NCBI GenBank assembly: GCA_002452315.1
Contig: DKFH01000041.1
Location: 4,764-11,928, forward strand
DNA length: 7,165 nucleotides
Direction: 5' to 3'
DNA from: Anaerolineaceae bacterium UBA6801
Lineage (GTDB): Bacteria; Chloroflexota; Anaerolineae; Anaerolineales; Anaerolineaceae
Shown here: positions 1 through 6,520 of the stretch, piece by piece
Layout: each line of letters starts with the position of its first letter
Numbering within the stretch: the stretch's first letter is position 1
Made by a program: the position numbers and the translations under genes
Notes under the pieces: generated by a model
Seen by the model: only the letters and a program-made list of their open reading frames with translations
What the model was told of the DNA's origin: nothing
The model's database searches: none

Positions 1-16
1 GATCACACGGGGTTCA

Positions 17-787
17 TTAGCCCGCCAGGCCATGATCTTCCTGGAGGGTGTCGCGCAGGGTGTGGGTCAGCTCGCTGAAGGCCTCAGCGTAGCGCATTTC
101 CGGCTGGCGGGGGCGGGGCAGCTCGACTGGCAAATCCAGGATGATCGTCCCAGGTCGCGTGGAGAGCGCCAGCACCTGGTCTGACAGGTAGACCGCTTCC
201 CCAATCGAATGGGTGACCATGAGAACGGTCTTTTGACGGGCATGCCAGATATTCAGCAGTTCGTCCCCCATCCGTTCCCGGGTGAGGGCGTCCAGAGCAC
301 CGAAGGGCTCGTCCAGCAGGAGGATATCCGGGTCCTGTATCAGCGCGCGGGCAATGGCTACCCGCTGGGCCATCCCGCCTGAGAGATCTCGCGGGTAGGC
401 GCGCTCAAAGCCCTCCAGCCCGACCAGGTGGATCAAATCCTGGGCGCGCTCAGAAATTTCCTGGCGGGGTACCCCCTTTAGTTCCAGGGGCAGGCTGATG
501 TTGTCGATCACCCGCCGCCAGGGCATCAGGTTGGCGGACTGGAACACCATGCCAATTTTGGGCTCATCCGTATGGTAGCGCACTTCCCCTTCGGTGGGCG
601 GGACGAGCCCGGCCAGCACCCTCAATAGCGTGCTCTTGCCGCTCCCTGAAGGCCCGATCAGGGAGATAAAGCCATTGGGCGGGATACTGAAGGTCAGGTC
701 GTGGAGGGCATGCACCACGCCGCTGGCATCGCGGAAAATCACGCCCAGGTTTTCAACCTGGAGGGCGGGTTTAGGGGAGGAGGGCAT
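17..787 (-). CDS. ABC transporter ATP-binding protein of the riboflavin importer
   Basis: This 256-residue protein is the cytoplasmic ATPase that should power the importer encoded just upstream. All ABC motifs are present: Walker A GPSGSGKST at residues 45-53, Q-loop glutamine at 83 (VFQ), signature LSGGM at 135-139, Walker B ILLLDE at 155-160, D-loop GALD at 163-166 and the H-loop histidine at 193 (VTHS). The length and the NLMPW stretch after the Q-loop match the SsuB/TauB/ThiZ branch, which serves nitrate, sulfonate and pyrimidine-type importers. Its ATG lies 17 bases inside the end of the binding-protein gene, and AAGG stands 9 bases upstream, so translation is probably coupled. It is the last gene of the operon that starts at the FMN riboswitch, so I infer riboflavin as the cargo. 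The family alone would not reveal this, and I give no symbol because naming of this subunit is not settled. The gene ends with TAA at the window edge; the 16 bases beyond hold nothing I recognise. Confidence 0.93.
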   Translation of the reverse strand: MPSSPKPALQVENLGVIFRDASGVVHALHDLTFSIPPNGFISLIGPSGSGKSTLLRVLAGLVPPTEGEVRYHTDEPKIGMVFQSANLMPWRRVIDNISLPLELKGVPRQEISERAQDLIHLVGLEGFERAYPRDLSGGMAQRVAIARALIQDPDILLLDEPFGALDALTRERMGDELLNIWHARQKTVLMVTHSIGEAVYLSDQVLALSTRPGTIILDLPVELPRPRQPEMRYAEAFSELTHTLRDTLQEDHGLAG

Positions 788-1760
788 TGGTAAAGGCCTT
801 ATCCAAATCCTGGGTCTCGTTCAGCAAGCCCATCCTGAGCAGCACCTGCTGCATGTTGATCCACCCTGAGGCTTCGGTGTAGCCCAGGGGATCTGTTTGC
901 CACAGGGCAATTGACTCAGCCAGAACCTGATGCTGCAAGTCTGTATCTGCATCAGCCAGATTTTCTACGTAAATTTTGCTGATCTCGTATGCTTCAACCG
1001 GATTTTTGACCACATCGTCAAGGCCCTGTAACATGGCGGCAATGAAAGCTTTCACCCTTTCGGGGTGGTTTTCGACCATATCCTCGTTGGTCACCAGGCC
1101 ATTGGAGACCAGTTGCATGTAATCCGCTACTCGCATCACGTCAACCTCGTAGCCTTTAGATCGCAATATTACGGGCTCGTTGGCCAGGTAGATGACTGCA
1201 GAATCCACCTGCCCGGTGACGATGGCCTCAACCTGGTTGAAGCCAATTGAAAGCATGGTGACATCATCTTCGGTCAGCCCGCCGGCATCCAGCAGGGCGA
1301 TAAACCCGATGTAGCTGGCGCCATACAGGCCGGGCAGGCCGACGGTCACCCCGTTAAGGTTCTCCGGAACACGGATTTTGTGTTCGCTTAATGAGACCAC
1401 GCCGACCGGGTATTCCCCATACCAGGCGGCTACATAGGTCACCGGCAGCCCCTGGGCACGCGCCAGCAAGATCTGCTCTCCACTGGCAATGGCAAAGGTT
1501 TGTTCGCCTGCGCCGATCAGGGCAACGGCGTCCGCCTCATTGCCGTATTCCAGCTGTACATCAAAACCCGCATCCAGAAAATAACCTTTCTCAATGGCCA
1601 CGTAAATCGGTGCAAACTGGATATTAGGGATAAAGCCCAGGGTCAGCCGGGTCGGGACGGGTCCAGCCTCCTCTGGTGTGCTGACGCTTTGGCAGGCTGC
1701 CAGGATGGGGATTAAGATCAAGACCAGGGCCAACAAAAGTATTCGGGGTTTAGCGTTCAT
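771..1760 (-). CDS. ribY: Riboflavin-type ABC transporter substrate-binding lipoprotein (RibY-like, NMT1/THI5-like fold)
   Basis: This 329-residue secreted lipoprotein should capture the substrate outside the membrane and deliver it to the permease. It has a basic N-terminus, a hydrophobic segment at about residues 7-20 and a lipobox LAAC ending at Cys23. The mature part opens with LGFIPNIQFAPIYVAIEKGY (about 41-60), typical of the NMT1/THI5-like (ThiY, SsuA) binding-protein family. I see no cysteine other than Cys23, so the CCCFC motif of THI5-type enzymes is absent and a binding role fits better. I chose the ATG at 1760 because AAGGAG lies 9 bases upstream; the longer reading frame to 1781 begins with TTG and would place that Shine-Dalgarno inside the coding region. 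It follows the permease by 30 bases and overlaps the ATPase by 17. Similarity alone suggests thiamine precursors, sulfonates or nitrate; the FMN riboswitch points to riboflavin, as in Chloroflexi RibXY. Confidence 0.88.
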   Translation of the reverse strand: MNAKPRILLLALVLILIPILAACQSVSTPEEAGPVPTRLTLGFIPNIQFAPIYVAIEKGYFLDAGFDVQLEYGNEADAVALIGAGEQTFAIASGEQILLARAQGLPVTYVAAWYGEYPVGVVSLSEHKIRVPENLNGVTVGLPGLYGASYIGFIALLDAGGLTEDDVTMLSIGFNQVEAIVTGQVDSAVIYLANEPVILRSKGYEVDVMRVADYMQLVSNGLVTNEDMVENHPERVKAFIAAMLQGLDDVVKNPVEAYEISKIYVENLADADTDLQHQVLAESIALWQTDPLGYTEASGWINMQQVLLRMGLLNETQDLDKAFTNALLP

Positions 1761-1790
1761 CAAGTTTTTCTCCTTCAACAAATGTCATAC

Positions 1791-2600
1791 TCATCCGGCT
1801 TCCTGGCGCCAGGATTGCCACGATAAGAACTGCCTTTCAATCAGCAAAACCAGGCCGTATAAGGCCATGGCTTGTAAGATCAGGGTAAATACGGCCACAA
1901 ACACCAGGGCAGTGTCGTATTGCCCGCGGCCAACGTTGATCAGGAACCCCAAGCCGCGATCTGCGCCCACCAGCTCACCCACCACCGCACCGATCACCGC
2001 CAGGGTTGCGCCCACCCGCATCCCGCCCATATAGATGGGCAGTGCCGCCGGGACTTCCAGTTTTCTGAAGGTTTGCAAGGGGCTGGCCTTGAGGGTGCGC
2101 ATCAGGTCACGCAGGTCCTGGGGTACTTCCCGCAGCCCGACCACGGTGTTGATCAAAATCGGGAAGAAGACCGTCAGGCTGCAGACAATGATCTTTGAGA
2201 GGATGCCCGGGCCAAACCAGATCACCAGCAGCGGCGCGATGGCCACCACGGGCAGGGATTGGCTGGCCACCAGGTAGGGTGAGAGCAGTTTTTCCAGGGT
2301 GGCGGATTTGGCCAGCAGATAGCCCAGGCAGGTGGCGGCAAAACCGCCGATGAACAGCCCGGCTAACACCTCGCCCAGGGTCACCAGGGTATGCCGTTGC
2401 AACTGGCCATCCGCCAGGGATTGCAGAAACCGACGCCAAACCTGGCCCGGCCCCGGCAGGATGAACGCCGGCAGACCCAGTACAATGGTCAGTAAGTGCC
2501 ACAGCAAAACCCCCGCTGTAAGGGAAATCAGCAGGTAGGCCAGGCGCGTGAAAGGACTGGTCTTTTGGGCTGTATCTGCTTGCATGCTTTTCATCTTCAT
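1791..2600 (-). CDS. ribX: Riboflavin-type ABC transporter permease (RibX-like)
   Basis: This inner-membrane subunit of about 269 residues belongs to the BPD_transp_1 permeases of the SsuC/TauC/ThiX type. I see about six hydrophobic segments, including LAYLLISLTAGVLLWHL near the N-terminus and LVFVAVFTLILQAMALYGL near the C-terminus. The cytoplasmic coupling (EAA) loop is recognisable as LMRTLKASPLQTFRKLEVP followed by AALPIYMGGMRVG. It is the first gene after the FMN riboswitch, so riboflavin is the inferred cargo. The frame extends to an ATG at 2633, but that codon is the 5' edge of the terminator hairpin, so I reject it. Candidate starts downstream of the U-tract are ATGs at 2600, 2594 and 2585. 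None has a strong Shine-Dalgarno; the G-run of the hairpin's 3' arm ends 9 bases before 2600 and the stretch before 2585 is purine-rich. The exact start is therefore uncertain by a few codons. Confidence 0.9.
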   Translation of the reverse strand: MKMKSMQADTAQKTSPFTRLAYLLISLTAGVLLWHLLTIVLGLPAFILPGPGQVWRRFLQSLADGQLQRHTLVTLGEVLAGLFIGGFAATCLGYLLAKSATLEKLLSPYLVASQSLPVVAIAPLLVIWFGPGILSKIIVCSLTVFFPILINTVVGLREVPQDLRDLMRTLKASPLQTFRKLEVPAALPIYMGGMRVGATLAVIGAVVGELVGADRGLGFLINVGRGQYDTALVFVAVFTLILQAMALYGLVLLIERQFLSWQSWRQEAG

Positions 2601-2601
2601 T

Positions 2602-2633
2602 AAAAAATGCCCCGATAAAAATTGACGGGGCAT
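2602..2633 (-). terminator. Intrinsic terminator, expression platform of the FMN riboswitch
   Basis: On the minus strand ATGCCCCG (2633-2626) pairs perfectly with CGGGGCAT (2614-2607) around an 11-base AT-rich loop, and a run of T follows at once (2606-2602). It stands 25 bases after the aptamer and just before the permease, the position expected of a transcription-terminating riboswitch. The 5' arm could instead pair over 7 bases with CGGGGCA at 2795-2789 in the aptamer's 5' strand, which is a candidate antiterminator. The hairpin is seen directly; the switching is inferred. Confidence 0.9.
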
Positions 2634-2658
2634 GGGTTAACATCCAAGGGATGCTCTG

Positions 2659-2800
2659 ACCTTCTTTCATTCGGACTGTCACCGCCGGCACCGGATTTCC
2701 ACCGGTTCATGCGCCTGGATGGCGCTCGTGGGCTATCCCACTTTTGGGAGTACCACCAATCGGGAATTGGATCGCCAGACCCGCACCCTGCCCCGAAGGT
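2659..2800 (-). ncRNA. FMN riboswitch (RFN element)
   Basis: The minus-strand leader matches the FMN aptamer in order. It opens with P1 and its conserved neighbour, ACCTTCGGGGCAGGGTG (from 2800). Next comes AATTCCCG and a helix that ends in GCCCACGAGCG. The 3' half holds ACCGGTGGAAATCCGGTGCC, then GGCGGTGACAGTCC and GAATGAAAGAAGGT. P1 is 6 bp, 2800-2795 with 2664-2659. The aptamer binds flavin mononucleotide and normally lowers expression of riboflavin synthesis or transport genes. Here it precedes an ABC importer, so it should shut off riboflavin uptake when FMN is abundant. It starts only about 14 bases after the predicted transcription start. Confidence 0.96.
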
Positions 2801-2820
2801 TATTGATCAATTGTGACATT

Positions 2821-2849
2821 AGTATATCCTTTAGGGCTTGTGCTGTCAA
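2821..2849 (-). promoter_or_regulatory. Sigma-70-type promoter of the riboflavin transporter operon
   Basis: On the minus strand a perfect -35 TTGACA (2849-2844) is followed by a 17-base spacer and -10 TATACT (2826-2821), five of six matches to consensus. Transcription should begin near 2814, so the RNA enters the FMN aptamer almost at once. A strong constitutive-looking promoter suits control by a riboswitch. Confidence 0.82.
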
Positions 2850-2866
2850 TTTGAATAGCCCTAAAG
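2829..2866. repeat. 10-bp inverted repeat bracketing the -35 box of the transporter promoter
   Basis: CTTTAGGGCT (2829-2838) and AGCCCTAAAG (2857-2866) are perfect inverted copies separated by 18 bases. The arms flank the -35 hexamer, and the left arm lies in the promoter spacer. The repeat is upstream of the predicted start sites of both divergent operons, so it is probably not an RNA hairpin. It could be a protein-binding operator; no regulator is identified. Confidence 0.5.
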
Positions 2867-2902
2867 ATTGATGATGTGGCTTTGATTTTGGTGAACGCCC
2901 GT

Positions 2903-2948
2903 TATAATTGAGCTATGGCTTGCCAGCAGCATAAAGCTATTGTAAAAT
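2903..2948 (+). promoter_or_regulatory. Putative promoter(s) of the nurA-herA operon
   Basis: The better candidate is TTGCCA (2920-2925), a 17-base spacer and TAAAAT (2943-2948), each box five of six to consensus, which would start RNA near 2955 and leave a leader of about 30 bases. A perfect TATAAT at 2903-2908 also lies upstream, but its -35 region (TTTGAT or TTGATT with a 15-16 base spacer) is weak. Either or both may act. Together with the minus-strand promoter this makes a divergent control region. Confidence 0.5.
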
Positions 2949-2983
2949 AGTAAAACATATGTTCCATCCTTAGTAAGGAAAGC

Positions 2984-4171
2984 ATGCCCGTTAACCTAAT
3001 TGACATCCAAAACAAGCTGAGTGCCTTCAGCGCCCAGGCCAAAGCCCACGAGGCGCAAATTGCCATCCGCCACCAGGAGGTCACGGACCTGATGGCAACC
3101 TATGCCCATCGACTGGAGGCGCTGCAGGCGCGGGTGGCGCGGGCGGCAGAGCTGGTACCGCGCCTGCGCTGTGCGGTGCCAGTAGATGAGCCGTTGAATT
3201 TGGCTCTCCCCTGCCCTGATTTACCGGAGACCTTTACGGTGTTGGCTGCCGATGGGTCGCAGATCAATCCCAGCCGGCATGCCCGGGTTAAGTATTGCGT
3301 GATCAACGTGGCCGTGGTCAACATGGTGCGGGGATCGGGAGAAGCTCCGCGAATTCTCACCCGCAGCCAGCTCCTGGATTATGATGCGATCTTCCTCCCC
3401 AGCGGGGGGACGATCTCCGAGGGGGTGGTGGCGCTCAAGCGAGACCTGCGAGAACGGGAAGCCCTGACCGAACTGGCCGGCGACCTGGTTCAACCTGCCA
3501 TCTCGTTGACCGATGGCCCGTTGGAGCTGTATCGGGAGCCGCAGGATGCGGCTGGCTTTGCCCAGGCCCTGGACCGCTATTTAGGCGTGCTGGACGAACT
3601 GCGCCAGCGCCATTTGATCACCGCTGGCTATGTCGATAAGCCGGGGGGCGACCTGATCGCGCGTTTGTTGGAACTGGTAGCGCTGGGGGATGATGACCTT
3701 AGTGCTTATCAACAGCGCGGGCGGCGGTTTGCCGGGGTCAGTGATGCGGCGTTGCTCTCCTCCTTGCTCTCCAACCCCGGGGACCGCTCTGCTGTGTTTG
3801 CGATCCAATCCGAAATGGCCCGCCATTTCAGCGGCGAGCTGGCGCTGCATTTCTTTTATCTCAACGTTGGCCGCCCTGGCCAGCCCCACCTGGCCCGGGT
3901 TGAGATCCCCGCGTGGGTGGCCAAGGACAAAGCGCTCCTCGGGGTGCTCCAGGGGGTATTGGTCGAACAGGCAACCATGCTGGGTACCCGGCCGTACCCC
4001 TATATCCTCCACCGGGCGCACGAAGAGGCATTGGTCACCCTGCAGGAAAGCGAGCATGTGGAGGAGCTGATCGTGGCGGCCTTGCTTCAACGGCAGGTCC
4101 CCGTAGACGAGAAATCAAACAAACAATATCACAAAGACCTTTCCACCCAGAAAACGAGGTACCAGGGATGA
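2984..4171 (+). CDS. nurA: NurA-family DNA repair nuclease
   Basis: This 395-residue protein belongs to the NurA family, metal-dependent nucleases with an RNase H-like core that trim 5' DNA ends under the HerA motor. The N-terminus (about 7-60) is helical and charged. The conserved motifs follow: VLAADGS with Asp90, the acidic stretch LREREAL with Glu157/Glu159, SLTDGPL with Asp177, GYVDKP at 215-220, and RPYPYILHRAHEEAL with Tyr338/Tyr340 and His343/His346. These line up with the Asp, Glu, Asp, Tyr and His residues reported as essential in the Sulfolobus enzyme, so I expect an active nuclease; the residue pairing is by eye. The ATG at 2984 is preceded by TAAGGAA at good distance. The stop codon overlaps the next start as ATGA, and herA lies two genes downstream, which supports the call. 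The tail after about residue 373 is polar and probably flexible. Confidence 0.9.
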   Translation: MPVNLIDIQNKLSAFSAQAKAHEAQIAIRHQEVTDLMATYAHRLEALQARVARAAELVPRLRCAVPVDEPLNLALPCPDLPETFTVLAADGSQINPSRHARVKYCVINVAVVNMVRGSGEAPRILTRSQLLDYDAIFLPSGGTISEGVVALKRDLREREALTELAGDLVQPAISLTDGPLELYREPQDAAGFAQALDRYLGVLDELRQRHLITAGYVDKPGGDLIARLLELVALGDDDLSAYQQRGRRFAGVSDAALLSSLLSNPGDRSAVFAIQSEMARHFSGELALHFFYLNVGRPGQPHLARVEIPAWVAKDKALLGVLQGVLVEQATMLGTRPYPYILHRAHEEALVTLQESEHVEELIVAALLQRQVPVDEKSNKQYHKDLSTQKTRYQG

Positions 4172-4761
4172 GCGAAATTGAAATTGGACGGCTGTTGCGA
4201 TCCGGGACGACCGGGTTTGTGGTTGGCTGCCGGGTCAGCCAGTTGAATGCGCCCAGCTTTGGCGCCCTGGCGCGGGTGCCCCTGGGGGCGGAGCACCAGG
4301 TGTATGGGCTGATCTACGACATCCATATCGATGATGACGGGCTGGTGCGCCAGTTGATCACCGCCGAGGATGTGCCGGAAGAGGTGCTGCGCGATAACCG
4401 CGAAAACCGGAATGTGCCGGTTGAGATCGGCGTTCTGGCGGTGGGGTACGAGGCGCATGGGCATATTTACCACCTTTTACCGCCGCGCCCACCGCTCAGC
4501 CTGGATGCAATCTACCTGTGCTCAGCAGCCGAGATCGCGCGCTTTACCGGGGCAGGTTACGGCTATTTTCGCCACATCCTGCGCGACCGGGATAAACCGG
4601 TGGAGGAACTCCTGGCGGCGCATTTGATGGCCGCCAAAGCTGCCCAGGATGCGGCCGGGCAGACCCGCTGGTTCCAGGCCGCCTTGCAGTACCTGATTGC
4701 CACCCTGCGGGATGATTACCAGGGCTTGATGGACCTTTTAGGCGCAGCAGGTGAAATTTAA
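4168..4761 (+). CDS. HAS-barrel-like protein between NurA and HerA
   Basis: This 197-residue protein has no Walker motif and no obvious catalytic residues. Its first 130 residues resemble the HerA N-terminus of the same operon. Residues 10-55, with TTGFVVGCRV and then HQVYGLIYDIHI, run parallel to IGYIVGGGLK and WLFYGLVTDIQL of HerA. Further on, LDAIYLCSAAEIARFTG (112-128) parallels AEVRLARAGDIAEIFG (140-155) of HerA, the stretch that precedes the ATPase core. I therefore infer a free-standing HAS-barrel-type domain, perhaps a partner or adaptor of HerA or NurA. The C-terminal 60 residues look helical. I chose the ATG at 4168, which overlaps the nurA stop as ATGA and has GAGGT 7 bases upstream; the frame is open further upstream, but only as a shadow of nurA. 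Genomes may list it as a hypothetical protein. The gene is clear; the function is a guess from similarity and position. Confidence 0.82.
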   Translation: MSEIEIGRLLRSGTTGFVVGCRVSQLNAPSFGALARVPLGAEHQVYGLIYDIHIDDDGLVRQLITAEDVPEEVLRDNRENRNVPVEIGVLAVGYEAHGHIYHLLPPRPPLSLDAIYLCSAAEIARFTGAGYGYFRHILRDRDKPVEELLAAHLMAAKAAQDAAGQTRWFQAALQYLIATLRDDYQGLMDLLGAAGEI

Positions 4762-4797
4762 ACATCCAAAAATTGGGATAGAGACGGGTAACAAACA

Positions 4798-6519
4798 ATG
4801 GACCATCTGACAGACGACAACTTGAACCTTGAACAGGCCCCCATCGGCTATATTGTGGGCGGTGGGCTGAAGGCCAACCTGCAGGCACGACTGACGGTGC
4901 CTGCTCAGCGTATCCAGGAAGGGGCCTTTGTGGTGATCGAGAGCGGCGGCTGGCTGTTTTACGGACTGGTCACCGATATCCAATTGGGCGCCACGGATCC
5001 GCGCTTTGCCGATGAGGGGGGACAGACGCGCCTCTCGCCCCACATGGCCAAATTGCTTCACGGGCAGACGCTGTTCACCAATATTGAAATCATGGCTGCC
5101 CTGATGATGGAGCAGGGGCCTGAGCCGGGCAGTCCCGCCTATGATGCCTGGTTCCAGCAGGTGCTGGATGAACAGGTGCGCCCCGAGCCGGTTAAAACCG
5201 TCCCGGAACATCACGCCGAAGTGCGCCTGGCGCGGGCCGGGGACATTGCCGAGATCTTCGGGACCGAGGGCAAAGGAGGCTTCTTCCGCATCGGCGACAC
5301 GCTTGAGCAAGGGCATCCCGTGTGCGTCAACCTGGATAAACTCGTTCAGCGGTCGGCGGGCATCTTCGGCGCCACCGGGTCGGGCAAATCGTTCCTGGCG
5401 CGGGTGATTTTGGCCGGCCTGATCAAACGCGACCGCACCGCCGTGTTGATCTTTGACATGCACAACGAATATGGGCCGGACGACACCGCCTCGGATACCG
5501 GCGCCCGCGTGCCCGGCTTGAAGGGCAAGTTCCCGGCCAAGGTGCGCATGGTTGGGCTGGGCCGGGGGGCGACCATTCGCGGTATGCACCCGGATTATCA
5601 CCTGGAGATTGCCGAAGCGGATATCACCCCGGAGGATATCCTGATGCTCTCGCAGGAACTGAACTTGCGCGAGACGACTTCCACCACACTGGAGGCCTTG
5701 CGGACCTCATTCCAGGAGGGTTGGTTTCATGCATTCAAACACATGCGGATCAACGCTTATGACCTGGATGAGGAGGGCAAGCGTATTCCGGCAGCAGACA
5801 GCGTGGAAGCCTGGGCGAATGAGGCCGGGGTGCACCCCCGGGCAGCCGAAGCTTTGCACTCCAAGCTGCGCCGATTGTTCAACGCCAGCTATGTCGTTGA
5901 AACACCAGCCGGGAATGCCCTTAACCAGATGATCGAGAACCTCGACCATGGCCACCATATTGTGCTCTCCTTTGGCACCCATGAGAGCGACCTGGACTAT
6001 TTGTTCGTCTCGAACCTGCTCACCCGGCGCATCCGCCACGTGTGGGAAACCCGCACCAATCATTTCCGTAGCGGGCGCCAAGGGGCAGAAGAACCGCGGC
6101 CATTGGTGATCGTGGTGGAGGAGGCGCATAAGCTCCTCAACCGGGAGATGGCTGCCCAGACCACCTTCAGCACCATCGCTCGCGAGATGCGTAAGTATTA
6201 CGTCACCCTGCTGATCATCGATCAGCGCCCCTCGCAGATCTACGATGAGGTCATGTCGCAGCTGGGGACCCGCATCACCGGCTGGCTGGGCGACGCCGAT
6301 GACATCCACGCGGTCCTGACCGGTCTGGCCGGGCGTGAGGCCTTGCGGGGGATGCTGGCCCGGCTCCAGCCCAAGGAAGAGGTGCTCATGCTGGGCTGGG
6401 GCGTGCCGATGCCGATCGTGGTCCGCTCGCGACGCTATGATGATGACTTTTGGGAGGCCCTGGTGGGCAAGGCGGTCAAACGCAGCAACACCGATATTTT
6501 GGATGAATTAGGGTATTGA
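4798..6519 (+). CDS. herA: HerA-family ATP-driven DNA translocase
   Basis: This 573-residue protein is a HerA/FtsK-type hexameric ATPase that pumps DNA and drives NurA in end resection. An N-terminal HAS barrel (about 14-165) is followed by the RecA-like core: Walker A GATGSGKS at 191-198, the family motif LIFDMHNEYG at 217-226, Walker B LVIVVEEAH at 436-444 and the strand LLIIDQRPSQ at 471-480, then SQLGTRI and a C-terminal strand-rich end with GWGVPMPIVVRSRR. A helical stretch (about 275-365) separates the two Walker motifs, as is usual in this family. The length is slightly above the roughly 500 residues of archaeal HerA. The ATG at 4798 is the first start, since an in-frame TAA lies at 4789-4791; its Shine-Dalgarno is weak. 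It follows the HAS-barrel gene by 36 bases and precedes the SbcC-like gene by one base. Anti-phage HerA systems exist, but the NurA and SbcC neighbours favour DNA repair. Confidence 0.93.
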   Translation: MDHLTDDNLNLEQAPIGYIVGGGLKANLQARLTVPAQRIQEGAFVVIESGGWLFYGLVTDIQLGATDPRFADEGGQTRLSPHMAKLLHGQTLFTNIEIMAALMMEQGPEPGSPAYDAWFQQVLDEQVRPEPVKTVPEHHAEVRLARAGDIAEIFGTEGKGGFFRIGDTLEQGHPVCVNLDKLVQRSAGIFGATGSGKSFLARVILAGLIKRDRTAVLIFDMHNEYGPDDTASDTGARVPGLKGKFPAKVRMVGLGRGATIRGMHPDYHLEIAEADITPEDILMLSQELNLRETTSTTLEALRTSFQEGWFHAFKHMRINAYDLDEEGKRIPAADSVEAWANEAGVHPRAAEALHSKLRRLFNASYVVETPAGNALNQMIENLDHGHHIVLSFGTHESDLDYLFVSNLLTRRIRHVWETRTNHFRSGRQGAEEPRPLVIVVEEAHKLLNREMAAQTTFSTIAREMRKYYVTLLIIDQRPSQIYDEVMSQLGTRITGWLGDADDIHAVLTGLAGREALRGMLARLQPKEEVLMLGWGVPMPIVVRSRRYDDDFWEALVGKAVKRSNTDILDELGY

Positions 6520-6520
6520 G

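Noticed and set aside
2107..2691. 194-residue minus-strand reading frame across the permease and leader
   Set aside because: It overlaps the permease in another frame and runs through the riboswitch and terminator; the protein has no recognisable features.
2659..2800. TPP (thiamine) riboswitch, suggested by the ThiXYZ-like genes
   Set aside because: The CTGAGA and related TPP aptamer elements are absent, whereas the FMN aptamer elements are all present in order.
2911..2940. Direct repeat of AGCTAT (2911-2916 and 2935-2940)
   Set aside because: A six-base repeat in an AT-rich promoter region is expected by chance.
2968..2978. CCTTAGTAAGG palindrome overlapping the nurA ribosome site
   Set aside because: With a single central base it cannot fold fully into a hairpin, and it is short enough to be chance.
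3581..4090. 169-residue minus-strand reading frame opposite nurA
   Set aside because: It is antisense to the conserved nurA motifs and has no domain or ribosome-site support.
3913..4167. Upstream extension of the HAS-barrel-like gene in the same frame
   Set aside because: The extension is out of frame with nurA over its conserved tyrosine-histidine motif, and the ATG at 4168 has a good ribosome site and an ATGA overlap.
4738..5601. 287-residue minus-strand reading frame opposite herA
   Set aside because: It is antisense to the HAS barrel and Walker A coding region of herA and shows no family motif; long antisense frames are common at this GC content.
5707..6309. 200-residue minus-strand reading frame opposite herA
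   Set aside because: It covers the complement of the herA Walker B region and has no independent support.
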